Of a stretch of 64,000 nucleotides of DNA, positions 40,146 to 52,000 are shown in pieces (position 1 is the stretch's first letter; each line of letters begins with the position of its first letter). A model generated the notes under the pieces. It had not been told where the DNA came from. It searched no databases and saw nothing but the letters and a program-made list of their open reading frames with translations. The DNA comes from Apis mellifera (taxonomy: Eukaryota; Arthropoda; Insecta; Hymenoptera; Apidae). The stretch covers positions 6,700,906 to 6,764,905 of the forward strand of contig NC_037645.1 in NCBI RefSeq assembly GCF_003254395.2, written 5' to 3'. The position numbers and the translations under genes were made by a program.

Positions 40146-41347
40146 GAAGACTCAAGATGTGGTGCATCGTCCTTTTCGTGCTCATCCTTTTCAAGTCTCC
40201 TCAAATCGTGACATATGGAGACCTCTGGTGTACTAAATTATCCGTGTTGTTTCTATTTTTTATAATCGCAGTTAGTGAAGTTAGTGAGAACATAGACAAG
40301 AGAATATACTTAATAAAAATATATGTCAGTATGTTATAAAGTTAGAGAATGAAAAGACGGGTGTTGTAAATTCGTACTTGCTGAATCACTTTATAAATCT
40401 CTGTGCATCTTCCATCAATTTGTATACTTTTGACGCTTTTTCTCTATATACTGCCTCTTTGTACAAACTTGACATATCTCTGAAAGTTTTAAATTTAAAT
40501 TCTAAATTTTAGAACTTAAAATATTTTTATATATTTAATTTAAAATCCTTAAATTTGAAATTTAAAATTCTAGATTTTTATATAAGATGCATAGAAATTT
40601 AAGGATTCATTAAATATATCATCAAATGGTTACTTGAAAAAAAGATTTTATTCAATTGTTGATACAAGAAAACAAAGTTTAAAAAACAAACTCGATTTAT
40701 AAATCTACGTTTTGTATCTTCAAATTCTTGAAATTGCCACTCTATGTACTTTTCTTTCCTTCTCTTTTATTATCTTTAAATGTTAAGGAAATCACAAAAT
40801 GAATGAACAAATAATAATCAATAACAATGAACGAATGAATGAACGAATGAATGCCGAGCATATTTATATTCTAATTGTACACGAGTGTTTCTATTGTCCA
40901 GTCGCATGAAAGAGCAAAAAACATTTTAATTCGGTGAGAGTGTTCTTGACATAGCTTTTATCAATCTAGTCGCTATTAATCAACTGCAAAGATATGTATG
41001 TTATTCTAGAAATTATTGTGAATCGTGTGTACGCGTGTGAATGTAGAGTGTATTTTACCAAAGAACATTTTATGCTAAATAACATTCCTAATTGTTAATT
41101 ACAAGTGAAATACACAGAGTGAGTTGGAAAACCACTCTTTGCATATCGTATTTTACTGTAAGAATGCACACTGTACATATGTACATAAATTGAACTTTTA
41201 TCTTTAACTTAACGTTCTGATAAATAAAACGACATTTACGTCGATGGATCAGACAAAAGTTTTAGTTCGAAATAGCTTTTTAATTGTAATTCTGTATGCG
41301 TGTGTGTGGGTGTATATATTATTTGTATCGTATATAAATTAGAAAAA
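40146..41347. other. Intergenic/3'-UTR region between beat-like and RNase H2A
   Basis: The two genes converge here, with stop codons 1.2 kb apart. Plus-strand AATAAA signals at 40312 and 41223 could end the beat-like transcript. On the minus strand the variant ATTAAA (TTTAAT at 41278-41283 on the plus strand) lies about 65 nt after the RNase H2A stop. The second plus-strand signal sits close to the RNase H2A 3' end, so overlapping 3' ends are possible. No coding exon seen. Confidence 0.55.
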
Positions 41348-43023
41348 TCATAATGTGGAAGTATTGAAGAGGCATCTTTCAGTAAAAAATTGATGCCGTT
41401 TTTTTTGAGATTTGAAAGATTTATCTGGTGATTTGGCAAAGAAACTGGAAATCTTTTGCTCCCCAGGATTCCTTACGTCTTCCATTTCTTCCCATTCAAC
41501 GGATAAGGCATCTGATTCCAGAATCTTTTCAGCGGTAGACCAGCTGAATCTGACAATATGCGGAAATCCAAATACAGGATCCACATTTTCGGACAGCCAC
41601 TTTTTAGTCTCTGGATCATTTGGATATCCACTTCCGTACTCTGTCGTTATCGATCCTTCGAGAAATTGCCAAGCTCTTATAGCATGATCACGAGAGACTT
41701 TAGCGCAAATACTGGCAGCACTGACAATAGGATACGTGGAGTCGGCCTTCTTCGCGACTGTTATCTTTATATCTGGAAAAATTTGCTCCAATTTGGCTTG
41801 ATACTTTTCAGGCTTACCTATCGTGTCTACATAGATCTCCGTGATCCTTGCACCAGCTTCAATCACTAATTTAGCTAGCTCAATTGCAGAATTCATAGAC
41901 ACCTCGTTCAGAGAAGTCTTTACACGACGATACATGCTATTTGAAATAACATTAGGAGATATGACATCCACAGCCCAACCTATTGTCTTGTACTGTTCGC
42001 AAATTTTATCGAAAATTGTATCTCTTTTTTCCTCTGTCAAACTCTTGGAATCAGCACAACCTAGATCCACGAGAAGTTGTTTTTCGGATAAAGGTGCGTA
42101 AGAAATTCCATAAACCATGGGCCCAAGAACTGGCCCACGTCCAGCCTCGTCGATACCAAGTTGACACGGTTCATCCTTACATATTTGTGGTACCTAAGAA
42201 AAATTTAAATTGGAGAAGATGATATTAAACATACATTTTGTTTGAAAAATTCATGAATGAATATTTATTAGAAATGTATTATTGAAAAAATCAATGGCTT
42301 AACAATTAAAAAATATTTATTTGTAAAAAGTTTATTTTATATTCTTATATTAATAATAATAATAACAATAATAATAATAATAATAGAATATATATATATA
42401 TATACATACATACGTACATACATACATACAATAGAGTTATTTATTTGCTTTTTTTCAATCATTTTTTATAAGATTCCATAAAATTTAATCATTTTTACAA
42501 ATATTTTTAAATATTTTATATATTTCATTAATGATATAATTAATTTATAATTTTATACTTGTAGAAGGGCAATTAAAAGTTATATAACAATAGAAAGTTG
42601 CATGAAATAGTGTTTATTATGTTTGAAATAGTGTTCATCTTGTTTTGTAGTATTTATTAAGAAAAAATCAAATTATGTTCTAAATTTTATCAATACTTAA
42701 TAACCTCATATTATCTTGTGATTTCAATGATATTTCAAGAAACTAACAATTGAATTAAATGAGAAAATAAGAAAAATAAGAAAACGGAAAATTTCATTGG
42801 AATAAATAAAATATATTCTTCTTTTTTATATATATATGTGTATATATTTACATATATATATATATATATATATATACATATTTACCTTTGACAAGTGAAC
42901 TTTATTGTTGCTGTGATCCCAGGCTTTAAAATACGGGGTTAGATCATCTCTGCAGGTAATTTTAATATCTTTAGAATGGTTAATACAATTTTCGTCCAAT
43001 ATCATTTCTTTAACATTACTCAT
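41348..43023 (-). CDS. RNASEH2A: Ribonuclease H2 subunit A (catalytic, type 2 RNase H)
   Basis: Two exons: 43023-42886 (46 codons) and 42193-41348 (281 residues plus stop), joined in phase 0 through donor GTAAAT and acceptor TTCTTAG, for 327 residues. It is the catalytic subunit of the nuclear RNase H2 complex, which removes RNA from RNA/DNA hybrids and misinserted ribonucleotides from DNA. The four acidic catalytic residues are visible as Asp61-Glu62 in LGIDEAGRGPVLGPM, Asp169 in EIYVDTIGKPE and Asp197 in KKADSTYPIVSAASICAKV. The GSGYPNDP and FGFPHIVRFSW blocks are also typical of eukaryotic subunit A. Length is slightly above the usual ~300 because of a longer N terminus before VPQICKDEPC. 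Near the C terminus EQKISSFF (291-298) resembles a degenerate PCNA-binding motif. The start is the only ATG before exon 1's conserved donor. It shares a 568-bp promoter with UBL4A. Identification is secure. Confidence 0.96.
42194..42885 (-). repeat. RNase H2A intron 1 with clustered microsatellites
   Basis: The single 692-nt intron contains an AAT-type trinucleotide run (about 42353-42385), a short AT run, a TACA-type tetranucleotide run (about 42402-42430) and an AT dinucleotide run at about 42850-42878. The last starts within 10-40 nt of the 5' splice site on the transcribed strand. No coding sequence seen. Confidence 0.8.
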
Positions 43024-43591
43024 AATATTTGTTTTGTTCTTCTTAATGTTTATGTGTTTTTTATCAGTCGAAAAACATATAACTTAACCTCAAAATAAAA
43101 TATTAACATTTAGACTAACCGCCAAAATTTATGACATGAGTATCGATAAATCGTATCGAAGTATAATAAATGATTTTTTGATACAAGTGAATATCGTTTT
43201 CTTAAATAGTAAAAGAATAATTAATAAAACTAAAAAATTCACAATGTTTCGAAATATTTTACAAGAATTTAATAAAATGATTGATTAAATATTTAAAAAG
43301 AGAAGAAAAGGGAAATCTCGATGACACGTATCTATCGATAAAGAACGTTCAGTATCGACTTTTGTATTTGCACGTCTAAGGGTTTCTGACTACCTGTGTG
43401 CATGTGTACGCGTGTCCTCGGTAGAAATAGTTGATGACGCCGTGTGTTAGTAATATCGTGTGTCGCAAAATATAACCTCACAATAAAATGCTCGAATCCT
43501 TATCGGTGTCATTAAAGGTCCCGTTCTTGAGAAGAATTTGATTTTACACATTCGTTTTGGTTTACGGACGCTTCGGCGTGCACATTACATC
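43024..43591. promoter_or_regulatory. Bidirectional promoter of RNase H2A and UBL4A with two DRE sites
   Basis: The start codons of the two divergent genes are 568 nt apart. The interval holds two perfect copies of TATCGATA, at 43141-43148 and 43333-43340. This is the core of the DNA-replication-related element bound by DREF in Drosophila, where it is frequent in promoters of replication and housekeeping genes. DREF acting here in a bee is an inference. No TATA box at a convincing position was noticed, in line with a housekeeping promoter. Confidence 0.6.
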
Positions 43592-44380
43592 ATGAAAGTT
43601 ATCGTGAAGAAGCTTCAAGGAAAAGAATGCGTTGTTGACGTGAGTACTCAGCACCTTGGATTTTTTTTTTATATTTACAAGAAACGTTAAACGATAAATT
43701 TTTTGTCAGCCGCTAACGATGTTTCTAGAAATTTGTCAGATTCAAAGATGGTATCTTTTCCATATTTTAAAATAATCGGTTAATTTTGATGTTTTTTCAC
43801 ATTTGAAATGGTTTTAATGCTGTTTAAATAGATTTTATGGCATGTTAAAATTTTATTGAATAATTGTTTATTGTAATAGATTACACCTTCGGATACAGTT
43901 CTTCAGTTAAAGCACAAAGTCAGCGATCTTTTGGGTATAGATGTTCCACATCAGAGACTGTTGCTTACGGGCAAGGCATTAGCTGGTGAGATTCAAACTA
44001 CAAAAAAAATATTGGATTTTTAGATTAACAATTTAATATTAATATTTATAAATTTAATATTTTGATGAAAAAAATTTTCAGATGAAAATCCATTAAGTTT
44101 TTATCCAGGAATCAAAGATGGAAGCAAGTTAAATCTTTTGGTTATTAAAAAAACAGAGGAAGGATCTAGTGAGGGAAAAGCTTCACATAGCAAGTCTGGC
44201 ATGTATCTCTTACGAGATGAAATTTCTAGAGTTCTGAGGCATTATTATACAGAATCAGAAACAGAGTCAATAATCAATGAGTTGATAAAAGACCTAAAGA
44301 ATAAAGTGAATAATCTTAGTTATGATGACTTAGAAAGATTAGCAACTGCACTTCTTCAGGACCAAGAGAATATAGCTTAA
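43592..44380 (+). CDS. UBL4A: Ubiquitin-like protein 4A (Get5/UBL4A) of the BAG6 complex
   Basis: Exons 43592-43639, 43880-43985 and 44082-44380, joined in phases 0 and 1, give 150 residues. Residues 1-74 form a ubiquitin-like domain: MKVIVKKLQGKE, then DTVLQLKHKVSDLLGI, HQRLLLTGKALAD and DGSKLNLLVIKK. After a polar linker, residues from about 90 (MYLLRDEISRVLRHYY to LSYDDLERLATALL) match the C-terminal TUGS region that in vertebrates binds BAG6. The family works with SGTA, GET4 and BAG6 to hand tail-anchored membrane proteins to the insertion pathway and to sort mislocalised proteins. There is no C-terminal di-glycine, so it is not a conjugated modifier. An AATAAA at 44382-44387, immediately after the stop, could give a very short 3' UTR; another lies at 44588. 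It is divergent from RNase H2A and convergent with Gemin2. Slightly shorter than the human protein (157). Confidence 0.93.
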
Positions 44381-44605
44381 GAATAAACTTCGGTTTTTCA
44401 ATTTCTCACTTATTATTTGATTATTGTAATACACTTTTATTTAATTAAAAAATGTTGCCTCATTGTACCCTAATAACCAGTAGTATATTTTAAGTAAAGG
44501 GAAAGGTGTGCAAAAAAATAATACAAATGTATTAAAAGGTCGATTTTATTAAATCATACACAAAGTAAATAATTTAAATTGCACTTTAATAAAAATTAGA
44601 TGGTT

Positions 44606-46088
44606 TTAAGGATCGGCCAAATCCAATTGACGGAAATATCTCGCAACTAGACATATAAATAAATTCAGTGCTCCTATTTCATGTATTTCCAGTTTCTTCT
44701 AAAAAAATAAACGAAAAAAAAGAATAAAAAAGTAGACATAATTAAAATTCATAAGAAATGACCCAACTTCGGATTATTGATTTTTACGAAATTTTTAGAA
44801 CACGTTATTTTTTGTTTTGCATTTGTTGATAACATTAGAAAAATAAATAATTTTTTATTTAAATTTATTAATAAATGCAAAATATAAATAGTTTGTTGGA
44901 AATTTAAATTTAAATTTGAAATCAAATTATTAATTTTTTCGAATTTCATTTAACGCATATGGAAATTTAATTTAAATCAGAATTCCGAAGTTGGAATCTT
45001 CTGCTTGTTAAATGGTAAATTAATAAAAAAAAATCTGTAAACAATTTTTATGTTTCGTTTTAATACAAATGATAAATTTTCTTTTTGAACTACTATTTTA
45101 ATTTACTTCCTGATTAATGTCAATGACAAATTTAATATACAAATATGCAATAAAATTGATTTATTAAAAAATAAAAAATATTGCTTTTCTAATATTCTTT
45201 ATTACCGATTTTGCACGCATGATTGAACATGTTCTAGCCAAAGATCTTAAACAGGAACATGTATCTGGAGTTAATGGCATTTGCAGAACAACTAGCAATG
45301 CATATATCCATTGACCCAATTCATATTCTATCTTTTCCAGTGTTTCAATGTGTTCCACTAAATATTCTAATATTTGTTCTACTTCTGGATGATTTAAACA
45401 AAAAATGATATCCAATGTTGGAGCAATTCTTGTTTTTTCCTTATCATTACTTGAACAAAATTTGATCCAACCTTTTTCATCATCAATACTTGGCTGTAAA
45501 ATTAAGATGTTAATATTAAGGCAAATATATAACAAACAATTATTCAAAAAATATTTTATTTTAAATACCATATCAATCTTTGGACGTTTCCATTTACGTT
45601 TTAATGATTGAATTTCGTTTTTCAATTGACTTATATATAATCTGATATTTGAAAAGTCTGATACTTGATACAACTGCCAATCAAGCGAAGGGCCAAGCCA
45701 TGGTGGTGCCTCCATACAGCCTGATAACTTATAACGTTGTGTTTACATAATTATTATATATGTTGTTTACATTCTAACAAGTTAGAATTCTAATTTCTTG
45801 TATAAACGATTGTAAAACATCGTTTGCAAACTTACAGGTTCGACATCAATTGTAGGTTTCCCAAAATGTTTCCGATCAATGTCGGCTACTACAATATCAG
45901 CACATTTCTGTGCTTCTATTCTGTAATAATACCATAAATTTAATTATTTATTTTTTGATAATTGTTTAATCTTTTACTTACACTACTCTTTTAATGTATT
46001 CTTCTCCGGAAGTTGGAGGCAAAGACAGGTTAAGATCCTCATCAATTTCTCCAACAACGAAAGCAGGTTTTGCTAAATAATCTGTCAT
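44606..46088 (-). CDS. Gemin2: Gem-associated protein 2 (Gemin2, SMN complex)
   Basis: Five exons on the minus strand: 46088-45982, 45920-45836, 45727-45569, 45493-45206 and 44698-44606. Phases 2, 0, 0 and 0 give 732 nt and 243 residues. Gemin2 binds SMN and holds the pentamer of Sm proteins during snRNP assembly in the cytoplasm. Family landmarks are PPTSGEEYIKRVVIEAQKC and DIVVADID near the N terminus, LSGC at the exon 2/3 junction, DEKGWIKFC, ELGQWIYALLVVLQMPLTPD, SLARTCSIMRAKS, and the C-terminal NLFICLVARYF with LDLADP. The third exon uses an acceptor ending TATAAG; the tempting AG six bases downstream would break the frame and lose LSGC. The last exon is only 30 codons and lies 507 nt beyond the exon-4 donor GTAATA. 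Reading past that donor gives a false C terminus. TTTATT at 44545-44550 is a minus-strand AATAAA about 55 nt after the stop. Confidence 0.93.
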
Positions 46089-49000
46089 TTTTCTTAGTAT
46101 TTTTAAATAATTATTAAATATTATTTATTTCAATCTATAAATAGGTTATATTATTTCTTTCAGATGAAGTTATTTATGGTCACCCCCTCTATGTAAATTT
46201 AGTACAAAGTTTTTCTTTTCATATTCCTATGATGCAAAGTATTAATTACGAAAAAAATATTCAAAAAAGATATATTGAATTTATGCATCTGAATAAAATA
46301 AATAATAAAGTAAATAAAAAAAATTAATAATCTGCCTAATTAAATGTATAAAGTATATTTAGTATTTATTTAGCGCCATCTCTTTGAAAAATCTTCAAAC
46401 TTATTGTAAATTATTATCAACAACAAAATATTATTAGCAAAATTTTACAATATAAATTTAAAAATCGACCAATAGCGTTATTTTTCGAGTGTTTAAATAT
46501 TTAAAAACAGGATAAAGTAAAATAAGAATTCAGCGCCATCTTTGAGCATCATATTTTGATTTTTATTCTACCTTATCCTATCTTTAAATAGTTTTTAGTA
46601 TTCAAGAGATGGAGCTGCAGATCAATTCTTATCTTTATCTTTTTTTTGTGTTTCATTTATAGCACTCTGGAGATGGCGCTGATTTCCATATTTTTATACT
46701 ATCTCTGTCTTTTTCTCTCTATTTACTCTCTTTGTCTATATTTTTTCATAAAATTATTTAAGAAATAGCATCAATTTTTGATTAGTTTTATGATTTATCT
46801 TGTTAAAGCTATTCATTACAAATTTTAACAAAATTTATATGTCGTCAGAGATCTATATATTTATATTTATAATTTTTATATATATTTTATATATTTTTGG
46901 TATTTCTATGTTATACTTACATATATGTTATATTTATTTTTTTGTATTTCTATATATTATATTGTACATAACAAATATTAAAAATATATAATACTATACT
47001 ATACTACAAAATTTAAAAATATATAATATTATACTATAATATAAAATATAATAAATATATTATTCGATAAGTAGTATAGATCAATCATTATTTCACTAAG
47101 CATTATAAGTCAGCCGTTGTCGGGATAAATAATATGTATAAAAATACAAAAATATGTAAAAAAAATATATATATATATATAAAACATATAAATACAAAAA
47201 ACTAAAATAACATTTAATATTTATCTTAAAATTTTATTTTTTATATTTCATTATGAGAACATTAATGCCAACTAGAATGAAAGAAAACATCGCGGTGAAT
47301 ATTAAAAAATGATTTCATTATTATGCACCATCTCTTTCTGGAATAATTTGCTTTCAAGATATCTTAAGAAAGCCAACCTATGGTTTATAATCTATCCTGT
47401 ATTTCCATACAAATTAACGACACTTCAAGGCTTCGAAACGAAATTTCTGGCGGGATATCTTTGGCAGGGTAATATAAAAAGAGAAAGAAAAAGAGAGAGA
47501 AAAAGAGGTTGCGCCTCTTTCACAGCACAAAGGGAAAGCCGGCTATTTGTCTGCCTTCCCTTGCTGGTCTCTGTTATTAAAGTCTTCGCGTCTTTATTTC
47601 ACTGGGCCATTGTCGAGGTTGGGAAAAAGCTTGGCGAAGTTTCTCTCCAGTTTGATAGCTCCAAAACAGAAACGGGAATTTCAGACGCCTTGTCTTTTTC
47701 AGAAATAAGTTTAGCCTGCCAGTGTCTTTAACTCACTGGGAGCTCGACGTTTTATGACTTCCTTTTTATCTCTGCAATTTTTATCATTTCCTCTCATGGT
47801 ATTTTCAGTTGCATTTGATCATATTACCTCATCTTGTACTCTATTTTTGTGTTGTATATCTTTAAAAATAAAAGCAATGAAACAATTAAATAAATGATCT
47901 TGTTCCTTTATGTTCTTCTGCTAATTTTTAAAAATTGTTATCTTTGTGATAATAATAATTCTAAAATACAATATTTTTCAAATATTGTAGGATTGTTATT
48001 CTAATAAGCTTTATGCTTTTCTTTTAATTTTTCAAAATTGAATTTTTTAAATAAATTGAAGAAGATCAGAGAAAAAATATTTTTGAAATTTTATTATTTA
48101 ATTAAATTTCTTAATTTAAGATTTAGTAATTAAATATTTAAAAAATATCTTGTTGTAACAATTAACGAAGTGGTTCAAATTTTTTTCAAGATCTATAATA
48201 TAAAACGTTGGTTCTTCCAGCGACTGTACGAAGAAAAAAAACTTGTCTGGATGCAAGAATGCATTTCATTTGAGGTCATTTACACGGTTGGCCTACTTTC
48301 CAGCTTTTTGTACTGATATTACATTCGAGTTTTACGAGTTACATGAAAATAACCCGTTGTCTCGACAAAAAAAAAATATTGTTAAACCTCGACTAACAAT
48401 CCACTTGATGGTTTGACCGATATAAAAAATTCTATTCTCTTTTCTCAGTCTAGAAGAACGACGATATTACTGGATTATTGCTTCAAAGTGGTAGAATTTT
48501 TAGAACTTTTAACTTTTTTAGTTATTAATTCATCTTAAACTCTCTTTCAATCATAAACAATAAATATCTCTAAAATTAAGTAAAATCAAAAAATGTCTCT
48601 TTTAATCTTATTTTAAAATTATAACCATTGTTTTTCTTATATATACATAATAATTATAAAATATTATAATTAACAAAATTATTGAAGAACATAAGTAATA
48701 TGATTTCTTGTATGAATTCGTAGAAATTAAAAAATTAGAATTAGAGATAGGAAAGAGTTAAGAGACTCTTCTCGTTATACAACTTTTAATTATAATTGGT
48801 TCGATTTCCGTACTGCCGGAGTTTCTATCCGAGCTTCGTTAGACACAGCTGTGGAACTGACAGTCGTAACATCGATTTTTTTTTTTCCTCTCTTCACCAC
48901 TTTCAATGTCCTCCTGACGTCCTTAATTAATGACAATGAGAACACATTGTTAGTTCTTCGACATGATAAGTTTCGCGACTGTCGTTTGCGAATTAATTTT

Positions 49001-52000
49001 CTTCTCTCTTGAAGATTTTTTATCATTAAACTATTTTCACATTGAAACAACGTTCAAGCTAATTGCAAGCTAATTTAAATGTTTCATTAAAATCTAATTA
49101 TGTATAATTATTATTATACATTTAAAGATAAAAGTCTGGTATTAAAATTTTAATCTTTAAATTTTGTTTCTTTTTTTCTTTATCTATTATATTTAAATTT
49201 GGATTTAAATACAGTGTCTGTAGACACTTGTATAAATGAAACTCTGTTTAAAAATTATCAATAATATTAGTAATATACTTCTGCTATAGAAAATACATAA
49301 ATATATACTTTTACAATAGAAAATATATTCATTAGCAAATAATATGAAACTAATGATAATTTATTCCTTTCCTTAAAATTATTCCATGCAATTAGAGTTA
49401 AATATCCTGGCAGAGTAGAGGTAATTTCCTAAGGTATCAAGAGGAATGCAAATGAATCTTCTATTTTATGTTGATGACCCTCTAACCCTCTTCTTCCCAC
49501 GAATCGCGGCAGCCAAGGAACTAGCGTTTATGGCGTTTATCAGTATATCAGCTGGTATCGCGCACTCTCGTTAATGAGAATTATGTCAAGGAATCGTATC
49601 GATTAAAGCTTAGCCCAGATATTCGACGAGGGAGTGTCGCTTCATTGATTTACTATCATACGTTGCCTATAGATTTGCTAGTCAGATGATATTAGATCTT
49701 ATTTCTTCATCGTATCCCTGTTTCTCCATTGCTAATGCATATCACTGAAATAGTTAATTGAAGAAGTTAAATTGATACAACAAGTTTGTATTTCACTTTT
49801 TCTTAAATGAGAATTTCTTCTTGATATAAACTTTAATTCAAGACTTGATACTTATTTCTATTTTCTTGGTTTTATTTTTCTTTCACTTTAGTACAATTTA
49901 GTAGTATTGAAGTTCTTCTTTATTTTTAAACATTGTGAGAAAAGATTGTATCTATAAAGTTTATATTTTAATTGCATTAAATTGCAGTTGTTTGAAACTC
50001 ACCTAAAAAAATGCAAAACTGAAATAATAATATTTTAATTTATTGGAAGATTAAGGATTTCATATTTTTAAAATTATATATAAAATGTAATATGCAATTA
50101 TATTTTTAAGAACTTTGAAATATCTTTGATCAAAGGAAGAGATGGGAAAAAGTCAGCTCGATTCTCTTAATTAAAATACGTCAGTTACTATCTTTATTCA
50201 ATAAATATAATATTACATTATAACATAAAGAATATCGTGGTGTATAATTGTCCTCGTCGGCTGGACAACTCGCAAGTAACTATTCTTGCGGGCAGTCCTA
50301 GCAAATTTTCAAATATATCTCTATATACGTGTATTACACATGTAAATAACATGTGCATACGTACACGTATGTATACATATACCATCTTTAATATAGATCT
50401 TTCTTCTCTAGAGACAGCACAAACATGTAATATATTACAATATCATTACAAGGACAGTCACGGATCTCCGGCGATCATTTTTTTTTTTTCTTTTTGATCT
50501 AATTTCCGCGGTATTCCAACGCGAATTTCCTGATGGTCACGTATTTTATTAAAATTTAATATTTTTTTACTTTCTTGAGTTGGCCTATTTAGAGGATATA
50601 GGCGGACTCTTTGTTAAAATTAAATTATTTTTTTTGAAGTTGATATTAAAATCTTTAAAACAAATTTTTGATAATAATTTTGATAAAAATTGATAATTTT
50701 TTTAAAAACGTATTTAAAAAATTCAAACAATAATTGTATATAATATCTTAATCTGTATACATTATTAAAACTTAATTTATATATTTACAATTTTTATAGA
50801 AATATATAGAATATAAAGGCATAAAATAAAATTAAAAATTAAACGTTTCTTTTCATTTTTGTTTCTCTCTGGTTTTCAACTTTATTAAAAGTTGATTTTA
50901 ATTCCATTAATGTATCTTGTTTACATTATTAAAATCGTTGATAATACGAATTAAAAAACAAAAACCTCAGTAAACTGAGCTTAATTATATCTGTATCATT
51001 ATCAAGTTGTATTGTCTGCATTGTCTGCATTAGGATTCCCTTGGAAAATAAAATTGCCAGAGAGTTAAAAATTCTAAAAATTTAAAATATTAATTAAACT
51101 TTTATAGTTCTATAAAATTAATAAAATAAAATAATATATTAAAGTAGTAGTAAAACTTATTTTACATATTTCATTCTAATAAATGTTTTACTTAGATGCT
51201 TCTTGATAAAATTTGTATAATTAATATTCAACAGACAAAGTTAAAATAGTTTAACAATTGAATATAACAAATATTTAATTTTATTCCTCAATTTTAAATT
51301 AATTTATTGAATTCATCAAGGGAAACCTTATAGATTAAAAAGAGCCTAATTTTTTTTTTGACCAAGAAATATACTTCACTGGCCTATAGATTTTAAGAAA
51401 GTGACACAGGATTTGCATGGAATCCGTTCAATACTTTCTATTCCGCTAATTAATCTAGTATTTACACAAGTCTGTCATACAGCGGACGCTTGATCAAATC
51501 TTTTCGCCTCTCTAGCCGGATACGCCTTAGCAAAAGTAAAAAATAGGTACTTTCCAGCCTTTAGGCTCAACTAAATTGTGTCCCCGCTAGAATTGGAAGA
51601 GCGTTGGAAGTCACCAGTATTTTCTGGCTAATTAATTATTTTCTCTTTATAATTCTGCCTGGTGAAGGAAGAGAGAGTCTTTTCGTATAAGATTTTGCAT
51701 ATGAAAATAGGTATATACCATTTACATTATATATCTCACGCTATCACAATATACGGTCTAAGGTAAAGTCCTGGATTGATATGTACAATATAATATATTA
51801 TTTATAATATTTCACATGGTGATTCATTTGGCTTGAGCATTTTGTATATTTTTCGGGCAAGTCACTTGTTTTTGTGGAGCAAACATTATTGTCCTGTTAT
51901 AAAGTGACTAAGAACTTTACAAGAATTTTAAAGATTTGAGCTTTATAGGCTATTCAACATTTGTAATATTATTTTCATTAAAAAGATTATTATTATTTAT

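Noticed and set aside
45721..45728. Alternative Gemin2 exon-3 acceptor at TTATCAG
   Set aside because: Using it would shift the reading phase and remove the conserved LSGC; the upstream TATAAG acceptor keeps both.
47309..47731. 140-codon plus-strand open frame in a GC-richer patch
   Set aside because: No family resemblance, an internal KRER low-complexity stretch, and no splice or expression evidence.
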